From a virus: DNA of 23,836 nucleotides. The position numbers and the translations under genes were made by a program. Where the stretch lies: positions 1 through 23,836 of the IMG/VR virus record IMGVR_UViG_3300027746_000095. The stretch is one strand, 5' to 3'. Below the pieces are notes generated by a model. The model ran no database searches. It worked only from the letters and a program-made list of their open reading frames with translations, and was not told the origin of the DNA. Positions 8,723 to 14,565 of this stretch are shown here, piece by piece; positions within the stretch are counted from its first letter, which is position 1, and each line of letters opens with the position of its first letter.

Positions 8723-9125
8723 GGGAGTTAAACTCAAGCCCTACTTATGTCCAGCTGGTATTCCAACGATTTCAATCGGTTGCACTTATTACGAAGACGG
8801 GACAAAGGTTAGAATGACCGATGCACCCATTAGCGAAGCAAGAGCAACCGATATATTCCTAAACGTTATTAAACATTATGAACGGAGCGTTGACTCGTTT
8901 TGCCGTGATGACATTAATCAGAACCAATTCGATGCCCTTGTATCATTTTGCTATAACTTGGGCGCTGGGTCTTTAAAGAAAAGCACTTTGCTTAAAAAAG
9001 TAAATGCCGACCCAAATGATGAGTCAATTAAATTAGAATTTTTAAAATGGAATAAGAGTGGAGGCAAAGTCTTAAATGGATTGACACTTCGAAGAAACGC
9101 TGAATCAGAACTTTACTTTTCATGA
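8670..9125 (+). CDS. Endolysin, GH24 phage lysozyme
   Basis: A 151-residue muramidase of the T4-lysozyme/lambdoid GH24 type that would cut the glycan backbone of peptidoglycan. The catalytic signature is clear: Glu18 in IKKFEG, Cys27 nine residues later and Thr33 six residues after that, matching the E-(8)-D/C-(5)-T pattern with the Cys variant. The C-terminal half shows QFDALVSFCYNLGAGSLKKS and GLTLRRNAESELY, both conserved in the family. Length is normal and covers only the catalytic domain, with no cell-wall-binding domain and no signal or SAR sequence at the N-terminus, so it should depend on a holin for export. It overlaps the preceding gene by 53 bases. The ATG at 8670 fits the usual spacing from start to the catalytic Glu. 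Confidence 0.92.
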   Translation: MKINQISQKGLSLIKKFEGVKLKPYLCPAGIPTISIGCTYYEDGTKVRMTDAPISEARATDIFLNVIKHYERSVDSFCRDDINQNQFDALVSFCYNLGAGSLKKSTLLKKVNADPNDESIKLEFLKWNKSGGKVLNGLTLRRNAESELYFS

Positions 9126-9571
9126 AAAAACTAATCCTTTGTTTGCTAATTGCAAACTTTTTTATTTCATGTCGGCCACAAAAATCGGTCATAATCGAAA
9201 AAGAAAAGATTCGTGTTGACACAATCCGTGATTACAAAGTAATTACTAAATTCAATGCGATATATGATACGCTAATCATTGAGAATCCTTGCGATTCTAC
9301 GGGCATCTTAAACACTTTCTACTCTAAGATTACCGTTCCACAAGGAAAGATAATTATAAGGTCTTACAAGGGCAACATTCAAGCTACCGTTAATATAGAT
9401 TCAATCGAAAACGTGTATAAAAATATGTACGTTTCCAGTTTGCATACTGATAATTCATCAATTAATAAAGAGAAAATAACCAATATCATTCCAACTTGGT
9501 GTATATTGACTATCATATTTCAAGGATTAATAATCTTTGGATATATATACCTTAAATTTTTCTATGTATAA
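9122..9571 (+). CDS. Probable unimolecular spanin (lipoprotein with C-terminal membrane anchor)
   Basis: A 149-residue protein. The N-terminus MKKLILCLLIANFFISC is a lipoprotein signal peptide with lipobox ending at Cys17. The C-terminal 29 residues contain a clear membrane segment (about 122-144, ILTIIFQGLIIFGYIYL). The periplasmic part between them is about 100 residues. An outer-membrane lipoprotein that also has an inner-membrane anchor is the architecture of u-spanins such as T1 gp11, which fuse the two membranes at the last step of lysis in Gram-negative hosts. It follows the endolysin with an ATGA overlap, the expected place. The role is inferred from architecture and position because spanins have little sequence conservation. 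Confidence 0.8.
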   Translation: MKKLILCLLIANFFISCRPQKSVIIEKEKIRVDTIRDYKVITKFNAIYDTLIIENPCDSTGILNTFYSKITVPQGKIIIRSYKGNIQATVNIDSIENVYKNMYVSSLHTDNSSINKEKITNIIPTWCILTIIFQGLIIFGYIYLKFFYV

Positions 9572-9755
9572 AATTGACATTGAACCATTGGAGAAGCCAA
9601 AATCAAGAGCAAAGGATTTACTGGATACCATGATGGATGTAATGGAGAATATCGAACACGTCGATGATGCTGCCTATGTTTTACGAATGAAAGTGCTAAA
9701 CAATATCGAATTTTTGGTCGATACATTAATGGAAGAATATGAAAATGGAAGATAA
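9564..9755 (+). CDS. Small hypothetical helical protein
   Basis: The 63-residue product MYKIDIEPLEKPKSRAKDLL... is acidic and almost entirely helical, with no membrane segment. A TTG-started extension at 9537 exists but would overlap the spanin gene by 35 bases, while ATG 9564 overlaps by eight. It overlaps the next gene by 17 bases. Function unknown. Confidence 0.55.
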   Translation: MYKIDIEPLEKPKSRAKDLLDTMMDVMENIEHVDDAAYVLRMKVLNNIEFLVDTLMEEYENGR

Positions 9756-10731
9756 GATTATTAAGATTAGAGAGCATTTTTATTCTACAAACCTAAGTAA
9801 AACTGATTTTCATAAACAATTCTTTGAAATGTATGGATATCAAAATGCTGACTCCCTGAGAAAGTTTATGATTACAAAGAATATAACTTCAAAGGATAGG
9901 TCATTACAAGAAATAAATAAAATCATTCCGCCATTAGTCGCAAACTATAATCTTGAAACTTTGGATAACTTTGGAATAGAACCAAGCATTGGCAAAGAAT
10001 ATGTGTCGGCTAAACTGCCTCCGCATTTAAAAAAGATTGGAATCTTATCTGATATACATTTTCCATATCATGATTTGCAAGCTTTGACTTGTGCTATCAA
10101 GCATTTAAAGGAAGAAAACATTGATTGCTTGTATCTGAATGGAGACGTAACTGATCAATATTCCATAAGTCGACACGAGCGCGACCCCCTGATGAGGGAT
10201 TTCAAAAGGGAAGTAGATATGAATAGAGATTTTTTACAAAGGCTAAGAGATATATTCAGAACAATACCAATTTATTATAAACTTGGCAATCACGAAAATA
10301 GATTTGCAAGGGCATTACAAGTTCAGGCAGAAGAATTTGCCCAGTTACATGATCTTCAATTTGATATATTTTTTAGGTTAGATAAATTAGGTATCACAAT
10401 GATCGAAGATTGGCAAGGAATGGAGATGGGAGACTTACTTGTATTACACGGTCATGAATTGTATGGCGGAGGCGGAGTAAATCCAAGTCAGAATTTATTT
10501 AACAAGACAATTTGCAATACTTTAATAGGTCACGTTCATCGGACAAGCAATACCCAAAAGAAAACTGGTTTTAAAGAGTTTATAAATACTTACTCTACTG
10601 GTTGCTTAACTCATCTTAGTCCAAAGTATATGCCATTTAGTATGCACAATCATGGCTTTGCCATTGTAGAAATTGAGAATGGTAAATCAAAAGTTAAAAA
10701 TATTCAGATTAAAGACGGAAAAATTTTGTAG
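9739..10731 (+). CDS. Calcineurin-like metallophosphoesterase
   Basis: A 330-residue protein. The catalytic domain (about 98-310) shows the full metal-binding set: Asp105 and His107 in SDIHFPYH, Gly-Asp136 in LNGDVTDQ, Asn184-His185-Glu186 in GNHEN, His237/His239 in HGHE, and His265/His267 in GHVHR. Such enzymes use two metal ions to hydrolyse phosphomono- or diesters; phage members include DNA ends-processing and 2',3'-phosphatase types, but the substrate cannot be told here. Residues 1-60 form a separate helical region resembling a helix-turn-helix (LSKTDFHKQFFEMYGYQN), so nucleic-acid binding is plausible. The gene ends its transcription unit, with a strong terminator 38 bases downstream. 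An in-frame ATG six bases later (9745) is an alternative start. Confidence 0.9.
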   Translation: MKMEDKIIKIREHFYSTNLSKTDFHKQFFEMYGYQNADSLRKFMITKNITSKDRSLQEINKIIPPLVANYNLETLDNFGIEPSIGKEYVSAKLPPHLKKIGILSDIHFPYHDLQALTCAIKHLKEENIDCLYLNGDVTDQYSISRHERDPLMRDFKREVDMNRDFLQRLRDIFRTIPIYYKLGNHENRFARALQVQAEEFAQLHDLQFDIFFRLDKLGITMIEDWQGMEMGDLLVLHGHELYGGGGVNPSQNLFNKTICNTLIGHVHRTSNTQKKTGFKEFINTYSTGCLTHLSPKYMPFSMHNHGFAIVEIENGKSKVKNIQIKDGKIL

Positions 10732-10768
10732 GTTTGTGTTTTCATAGTTAAATAGGTTTAAGTATTAG

Positions 10769-10800
10769 AATCCCCATTGGTCATGCCGGTGGGGATTTTT
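10769..10800 (+). terminator. Rho-independent terminator
   Basis: AATCCCCATTGG (10769-10780) pairs with CCGGTGGGGATT (10786-10797), a 12-bp stem including two G-U pairs, with loop TCATG and a run of T ending at 10800. It closes the lysis/phosphoesterase unit and insulates it from promoter P1 about 50 bases downstream. Confidence 0.92.
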
Positions 10801-10850
10801 GTATTATAAGACCATTAAATAAATAATTAAAATAATTTTATATAAAGTTA

Positions 10851-10878
10851 TTGTTTTAAAATAAAAGCATTACATTTG
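10851..10878 (+). promoter_or_regulatory. Bacteroidota-type promoter P1
   Basis: TTG at 10851-10853, 17 bases, then TACATTTG at 10871-10878, matching the Bacteroidota sigma-ABfr consensus (TTTG near -33, TAnnTTTG near -7). Transcription would start near 10883-10885, about 16 bases before the ATG at 10901. The location right after a terminator and before the recombination genes suggests the host RNA polymerase starts the early operon here. Confidence 0.8.
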
Positions 10879-10900
10879 CATATACTTAAACAAATAACAA

Positions 10901-11032
10901 ATGAAAAAAATTATCGATTACATCAAAGACTTTTACCAAACTGACCGTGAAGGTTTACTTGGTAGCATTGCAATCGCAATATTTGGATATCTTTTATTTT
11001 GGCACATCGTACCTATAATCTCAGGACTATGA
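10901..11032 (+). CDS. Tiny single-span membrane protein (43 aa)
   Basis: The first ORF after promoter P1. It reads MKKIIDYIKDFYQTDREGLL then a hydrophobic segment (about 20-41, IAIAIFGYLLFWHIVPII). The basic N-terminus predicts an inner-membrane protein. It overlaps the next ORF by an ATGA junction, which supports translation. First-gene position in an early operon and the small size fit a host-directed or exclusion protein, but nothing in the sequence proves this. Confidence 0.6.
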   Translation: MKKIIDYIKDFYQTDREGLLGSIAIAIFGYLLFWHIVPIISGL

Positions 11033-11175
11033 AAAAGTATAAAGCAAAATTCAAAGATGAAGCTGGGTTCTATTCTTGCACCTGGTATTTCGATGAACTC
11101 GAAGACTTTTGGGCAGCAGTTTGCAGAGAGGAAAGAGTTTACAAATCAAAATTTCAACAATTAATCTTAGACTAA
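11029..11175 (+). CDS. Tiny hypothetical protein (48 aa)
   Basis: Reads MKKYKAKFKDEAGFYSCTWY, then FDELEDFWAAVCREERVYKS and ends QQLILD. It is soluble, aromatic-rich, with two cysteines. It is joined to the previous ORF by an ATGA overlap and lies one base before the ERF gene, which makes it part of the operon. No family recognised. Confidence 0.55.
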   Translation: MKKYKAKFKDEAGFYSCTWYFDELEDFWAAVCREERVYKSKFQQLILD

Positions 11176-11176
11176 A

Positions 11177-11740
11177 ATGGAAAACAAATTAGTGAATGAA
11201 TGCTCATTAGCATTAATTCAAAACAAAGTAAAAGCACCTAAAGGTCAATTCAATTCATTTGGTAAATACAACTACCGAAGTGCTGAAGATATCCTTGAAG
11301 CAGTAAAGCAAGTAGTTAATCCGATGGGTTATTCTATTACGATTTCCGACACGATAATTAACGTAGGCGATAGATATTACATAAAAGCTACTGCAACTCT
11401 CACAAACGGCAAGGAAACGTATTCTACGGATGGCTATGCAAGAGAAGAAGAAAGCAAGAAAGGAATGGATGGTAGCCAGGTAACTGGAGCGAGTTCTTCT
11501 TATGCTAGGAAGTATGCACTTAACGGACTATTTGCATTGGATGACACAAAAGATTCGGATGCTACAAATACTCACGGGAAAGAGGAGGCTAAAAGTTTAC
11601 AAATATGGAAACAAGAGATTGACAAATGTAAATCTTTAGAAGAGTTAAATAGCTATTATGCTAACTCTCAACAATTAATTAATGGAAATAAAGATATTAT
11701 AGTATTATTTACAACTAAAAAATTAACTTTTAACATTTAA
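11177..11740 (+). CDS. ERF family single-strand annealing protein
   Basis: A 187-residue recombinase of the ERF superfamily (P22 Erf type), which anneals complementary single strands during phage recombination, genome circularisation or repair. The landmarks are FGKYNYRSAEDILEAVKQV (residues 28-46), GYSITISDTI, the YYIKATATLTNG strand pair, and the conserved SQVTGASSSYARKYALNGLF (100-119) followed by acidic DDTKDSD. The C-terminal 45 residues form a small separate helical region (SLQIWKQEIDKCKSLEELN). It is followed by an SSB-like gene 12 bases downstream, the usual functional partner. Confidence 0.9.
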   Translation: MENKLVNECSLALIQNKVKAPKGQFNSFGKYNYRSAEDILEAVKQVVNPMGYSITISDTIINVGDRYYIKATATLTNGKETYSTDGYAREEESKKGMDGSQVTGASSSYARKYALNGLFALDDTKDSDATNTHGKEEAKSLQIWKQEIDKCKSLEELNSYYANSQQLINGNKDIIVLFTTKKLTFNI

Positions 11741-11752
11741 ACAATCAATCGC

Positions 11753-12049
11753 ATGAGCAAATTAGTAAGCATTTCAATTAACGTAGATTTGTTAGACAAG
11801 TCTAAATTGTACAAAGGTAAGAAAGGTACTTACCTTAACATCAGCGGATTCTTAAAAGAGGATGCTGATCAATACGGAAACTTCGGTTTCATCACGCAAG
11901 ATGGAGTAAAGACTCCCGAAAGCAATGCGCCTATCTTAGGTAACTTTAAGATTAAAGGAACGGAAGGGTTTAGCGCTCAATCTTCAAGGCCAGCGCCCGT
12001 TTTTGATATTCCCAGCGCTACATTAGTTGAAAACGATTTACCTTTTTAA
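11753..12049 (+). CDS. Single-stranded DNA-binding-like protein with SSB-type acidic tail
   Basis: A 98-residue protein: a short beta-rich body (residues 1-70; SISINVDLLDKSKLYKGKKG, then DADQYGNFGFITQDG), a proline/serine-rich linker and the terminal six residues ENDLPF. Bacterial SSBs end in a similar acidic-hydrophobic tip (DDDIPF) that recruits partner proteins. This, plus the position after the ERF annealing gene, supports an ssDNA-binding role. The body is shorter than a bacterial OB fold (about 110 residues), so the fold itself remains inferred. Confidence 0.7.
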   Translation: MSKLVSISINVDLLDKSKLYKGKKGTYLNISGFLKEDADQYGNFGFITQDGVKTPESNAPILGNFKIKGTEGFSAQSSRPAPVFDIPSATLVENDLPF

Positions 12050-12051
12050 CG

Positions 12052-12255
12052 ATGGAAGACCACGAAATAAAATACCAAGAAGTTTATGAGAGAGCATTCC
12101 TGGAAGTTCATTTTTTAAAATTGCTTAACGTTGATGAAAAAGACTTAAATTTTGAAATGAATATAACAAAACAATGTTTTGAGAATGCCGTAAAAGATAA
12201 AAGATTTTCACAAGAATTTTTAAACAAATTTAATTATGGAAGAGATACAATTTAA
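12052..12255 (+). CDS. Small hypothetical protein
   Basis: A 67-residue acidic, helical protein starting MEDHEIKYQEVYERAFLEVH. No domain recognised. It follows the SSB-like gene after two bases and overlaps the next gene by 20 bases, consistent with a single early operon. Confidence 0.6.
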   Translation: MEDHEIKYQEVYERAFLEVHFLKLLNVDEKDLNFEMNITKQCFENAVKDKRFSQEFLNKFNYGRDTI

Positions 12256-12733
12256 TCCACAACAATTCGAGATAGGCTTATTCGGTCATAACCCTATCCA
12301 AGAGATGAGCAAGGCTCAGATTAATCACTTGGTTCATTTGATTAACGAAGGAGTCAAAGAAGGTGGCAAGGACATAAAGTCTTTGCTTGCAATCGCATCG
12401 AAGTACCAGCTTCTATTCTCAGAACTTGAGAAGACATTAAAGGAGCAAGCAGTTGACGAACTTTTAAAATACGACAAAGGTCGATTTGAAATTCATAGTG
12501 TCGAGATGCAAGTGGCTGAGGTCGGAACTAAGTACGACTTTAGTGCAACCAAGCAATGGGTAGATTTACAAGAACAAATCGATGAGTTAAAAGAGAAGCA
12601 AAAGGAAGTCGAGAAGTTTTGTAAAGGGATCAAGAATAAAACAATTACCGTAGATGAAGAAACGGGCGAATCGTTTGAGTTTTATCCTCCAGCTAAGTCA
12701 AGTACAACATCAATTAAAAAAACAATACTATAA
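12236..12733 (+). CDS. Conserved coiled-coil phage protein of the recombination cluster
   Basis: A 165-residue soluble protein. The N-terminal 80 residues are helical. Residues about 90-110 carry the conserved-looking VGTKYDFSATKQWVDLQ, followed by a coiled coil (about 108-130, EQIDELKEKQKEVEKF) and a DEETGE ... PPAKSSTTSIKKTI tail. Proteins with this order (KYDF, coiled coil, TGE, basic Ser/Thr-rich end) occur near annealing proteins in Bacteroidota phages. I know of no firm function. It has a superficial likeness to Gam or Gp157-type recombination accessory proteins, but I cannot support that assignment. Confidence 0.65.
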   Translation: MEEIQFNPQQFEIGLFGHNPIQEMSKAQINHLVHLINEGVKEGGKDIKSLLAIASKYQLLFSELEKTLKEQAVDELLKYDKGRFEIHSVEMQVAEVGTKYDFSATKQWVDLQEQIDELKEKQKEVEKFCKGIKNKTITVDEETGESFEFYPPAKSSTTSIKKTIL

Positions 12734-12963
12734 TGATTAAGATAAAAAAAAGTAATATACATCAGGCGGTTGCTGATAGCTTAAATAAGAAAGGTATTTT
12801 GCCTTTTAGCGCAAGAGAATGGAATGTTTTAAATGTTCAGCAAGTAGTCTATTGGAATACAAGGAATAGAGAAAATGGATATGTAAAATATCCTGAAGTA
12901 ATGGCAGAAGTTCAAATAATAGCTAAACAAATGCAAGATGAAAAATCAAGGCAAGTCGAATAA
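12733..12963 (+). CDS. Small hypothetical protein
   Basis: A 76-residue basic protein starting MIKIKKSNIHQAVADSLNKK, with REWNVLNVQQVVYWNTRNRE in the middle. It could be a small helical DNA-binding protein, but no clear motif is seen. It shares a TAATG junction with the upstream gene and overlaps the next small ORF by 26 bases. Confidence 0.6.
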   Translation: MIKIKKSNIHQAVADSLNKKGILPFSAREWNVLNVQQVVYWNTRNRENGYVKYPEVMAEVQIIAKQMQDEKSRQVE

Positions 12964-13057
12964 TTCAACTGAAGTAGCAGAGTTTCTCACGATGGTAGGC
13001 ATCGTGGGAATCATAGCAGTATGGATATTTTATTTAATCGTAGATTTATTAAGATGA
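12938..13057 (+). CDS. Tiny single-span membrane protein (39 aa)
   Basis: Reads MKNQGKSNNSTEVAEFL followed by a strong hydrophobic segment (residues about 18-37, TMVGIVGIIAVWIFYLIVDL). It starts inside the end of the previous gene in another frame and ends with an ATGA junction to the next, so it fills the apparent gap between 12963 and 13054. That precise fit supports it as a real gene. Function unknown. Confidence 0.6.
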   Translation: MKNQGKSNNSTEVAEFLTMVGIVGIIAVWIFYLIVDLLR

Positions 13058-13209
13058 AAGAACTAACATTCAACCAATGGCAAGACCATTTGAGTAAGCA
13101 ATTGCAAAAGGATTACAAAAAATTGTATCAAACCTCAAAATTTAAACCAAATGAAAGCAAGCTTCAAAAATTATCACGAAGAGAATCCTCAGGTGTACGT
13201 TCAATTTAA
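13054..13209 (+). CDS. Tiny basic hypothetical protein (51 aa)
   Basis: Starts MKELTFNQWQDHLSKQLQKD and ends SRRESSGVRSI, strongly basic and helical. The start is set by the ATGA overlap with the previous membrane ORF; an upstream ATG at 13021 would lie inside that ORF. It overlaps the next gene by 59 bases. Basic charge would fit nucleic-acid contact, but that is speculation. Confidence 0.5.
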   Translation: MKELTFNQWQDHLSKQLQKDYKKLYQTSKFKPNESKLQKLSRRESSGVRSI

Positions 13210-13417
13210 GCGCATAGCATTCCAATTAATCAATCGTGGTTATGTAAGATTAGGAGCAAAGCAAATATTTGAAGTTATTAGATATCACACTATGATTGAA
13301 ACTAATGACAAGTATCGTGTCAATAATAATTATACTTCGGACTATGCCAGGTTATTTGAGAACGACCATCCTATTTATGCTGGGTATTTTCTTAAAAGAC
13401 TTTGTAAATCGGTTTAG
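13151..13417 (+). CDS. Conserved phage protein of unknown function
   Basis: An 88-residue protein with a pattern I have seen in many phages and prophages: ENPQVYVQF at the N-terminus, then KQIFEVIRYHT and YRVNNNYTSDYARLFENDHP, ending in an aromatic FLKRL stretch. These small proteins sit in replication or recombination regions but have no settled function. The N-terminal motif is part of the conserved pattern, so the ATG at 13151 is likely right even though it forces a 59-base overlap with the previous ORF. Confidence 0.7.
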   Translation: MKASFKNYHEENPQVYVQFKRIAFQLINRGYVRLGAKQIFEVIRYHTMIETNDKYRVNNNYTSDYARLFENDHPIYAGYFLKRLCKSV

Positions 13418-13440
13418 TAATAACTTAAACAATAAATACT

Positions 13441-13725
13441 ATGAATATTTTAGATAAGGTTTTGGCAGTTATGCCATATAGATTTACAATACATTATTTT
13501 AGAAAAATTGCAAAAGATAAATATGAAATTTCAATTGATACTTTAACATCAAGAGAAACAAAAGATTATCTTACTACAAATTGTATTCAAACAAATATGT
13601 TTAATTATAAAAAAATTAATAATGACTTAGTGGATGAAAATGAAATTAATAAGGCAATTAAATTACTAAAATCAACAAATAATTATAAAATTTTACAAAG
13701 AGTAAATGATTGGAATGAGATTTAA
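13441..13725 (+). CDS. Hypothetical protein, unusually AT-rich
   Basis: A 94-residue soluble basic protein starting MNILDKVLAVMPYRFTIHYF; no domain recognised. Reading the gene I find no CpG dinucleotide in 285 bases, unlike its neighbours, and it is very rich in AAA/AAT/ATT codons. It is flanked upstream by a short gap and downstream by promoter P2, which overlaps its last bases (TTG at 13710-13712). This suggests a recently acquired accessory gene at an operon end. Confidence 0.6.
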   Translation: MNILDKVLAVMPYRFTIHYFRKIAKDKYEISIDTLTSRETKDYLTTNCIQTNMFNYKKINNDLVDENEINKAIKLLKSTNNYKILQRVNDWNEI

Positions 13726-13738
13726 ATTATTATATTTG
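13710..13738 (+). promoter_or_regulatory. Bacteroidota-type promoter P2
   Basis: TTG at 13710-13712, 18 bases, then TATATTTG at 13731-13738, a full match to the TAnnTTTG box. Start of transcription would fall at about 13743-13745, exactly where the first hairpin of the structured leader begins. It would drive the replication genes, or a separate small RNA. Confidence 0.8.
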
Positions 13739-13743
13739 TAAAC

Positions 13744-13840
13744 AATCGCCTCTCGACATTATAGCGATTAAAGATTTTAAGTGCCTTATAATGAAATTGG
13801 AAGTCGAGAGCCAGTGGATTTGTAAGGCATTTATTTTTTA
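13744..13840 (+). ncRNA. Candidate structured RNA / leader with kissing hairpins
   Basis: Three inverted repeats are interleaved. Hairpin 1: AATCGC (13744-13749) with GCGATT (13764-13769), with CTCTCGAC (13750-13757) in its loop. Hairpin 2: AAGTGCCTTATA (13779-13790) with TGTAAGGCATTT (13821-13832), 12 pairs with two G-U, capped by ATTGG/CCAGT (13796-13800 with 13811-13815) whose loop presents GTCGAGAG (13803-13810). The two loops are perfectly complementary over eight bases, so they can kiss, or the 8-bp helix can replace the hairpins. A T-rich run (13831-13839) follows hairpin 2. The element starts at the predicted P2 start and ends 12 bases before the replication gene, so it is either a short RNA with its own terminator or a regulatory leader. 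No known RNA family is assigned. Confidence 0.6.
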
Positions 13841-13851
13841 TAAAAATTAAT

Positions 13852-14565
13852 ATGGAAAAAGAAGCATTTTATTTCCCACATTTTTGCAACGCAAGACATG
13901 ATAGGAAAATCCGTAGGTTGCGCAAGGAACTTGGAACGGAGGGTTATGGCATTTATTTTATGCTATTAGAAACGTTAAGAGAACAACAAGACTTAATGTA
14001 TCCATTAGAGGATTTAGATTTGTTAGCCGAAGAGTTTGGGGTATCTGAAGCAAAGGTAAGAGTGGCTATTTGTAACTACGGATTATTTGAGATTGACGAA
14101 GAACAAAAATTCTTTAGTCCTAAGATGTTGGTTTACTTAGAGCCATATTTTAAGATGAAAGAACAAAGGAAAATTGCTGGTCAAAAGAGCGCAGACAAGA
14201 GAAGAGGAATAGAAATTTCAACGACCGTTCAACAACCGTTCAACGACCGTTCAACAAAGGAAAGTAAAGTAAAGGAAAGTAAAGAAAAGGAAAGTAAAGT
14301 AAATGAAATAAAAGAAGAGTATAATTTGGTCGAAATGCTTTCTCCCTATATTGCTGATTTAGGAATTGAATACACTAATTTTTATTCTTATTGGTCAGAG
14401 AAAAATAACAAAGGGAAAGAACGATGGCAAGTAGAAAAGTTTTTTGATATTAGCAGACGAATAAATACCTGGTTAACTAACGCAAACAAATTTAGCAATA
14501 ATGGAAATACAACTGAGAAACTTGGAACAAGTGCCGCAAGAATGGAAGCATTACGGAAGTGGTAA
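13852..14565 (+). CDS. Replisome-organizer-like protein, DUF4373/Lin1244-type N-terminus
   Basis: A 237-residue protein. Residues 1-105 match the DUF4373 (Lin1244/Lin1753) pattern: MEKEAFYFPHFCNARHDRKI, GTEGYGIYFMLLE, a winged-helix-like LLAEEFGVSEAKVR and CNYGLFEID. Residues about 105-152 are a basic, low-complexity linker with KESKV repeats. The C-terminal part (about 155-237) includes FYSYWSEKN and RINTWLTNANKF, similar to the end of phage replication-initiation proteins. Such proteins bind the origin and bring in helicase loaders. It is the first gene behind P2 and its leader, and two tandem DNA repeat arrays lie in the linker-coding part, suggesting the origin lies within the gene as in lambda O. 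It overlaps the next gene by 65 bases. Confidence 0.8.
   Translation: MEKEAFYFPHFCNARHDRKIRRLRKELGTEGYGIYFMLLETLREQQDLMYPLEDLDLLAEEFGVSEAKVRVAICNYGLFEIDEEQKFFSPKMLVYLEPYFKMKEQRKIAGQKSADKRRGIEISTTVQQPFNDRSTKESKVKESKEKESKVNEIKEEYNLVEMLSPYIADLGIEYTNFYSYWSEKNNKGKERWQVEKFFDISRRINTWLTNANKFSNNGNTTEKLGTSAARMEALRKW
14221..14253 (+). repeat. Three tandem 11-bp repeats, iteron candidates
   Basis: ACGACCGTTCA (14221-14231), ACAACCGTTCA (14232-14242) and ACGACCGTTCA (14243-14253) are contiguous with one mismatch in the middle copy. Eleven is not a multiple of three, so each copy is read in a different frame (TTVQ, QPFN, DRS). Protein selection alone would not maintain this, which points to a DNA-level role, for example initiator binding at an origin. 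Confidence 0.7.
14256..14300 (+). repeat. Three tandem 15-bp purine-rich repeats
   Basis: AAAGGAAAGTAAAGT occurs at 14256-14270, with one changed base at 14271-14285 (last base A), and again at 14286-14300. A decayed fourth copy may follow. It encodes KESKV/KESKE/KESKV and gives one strand that is entirely purine and T-poor. Together with the adjoining 11-bp array it could serve as an unwinding region, or simply be linker expansion by slippage. Confidence 0.7.
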
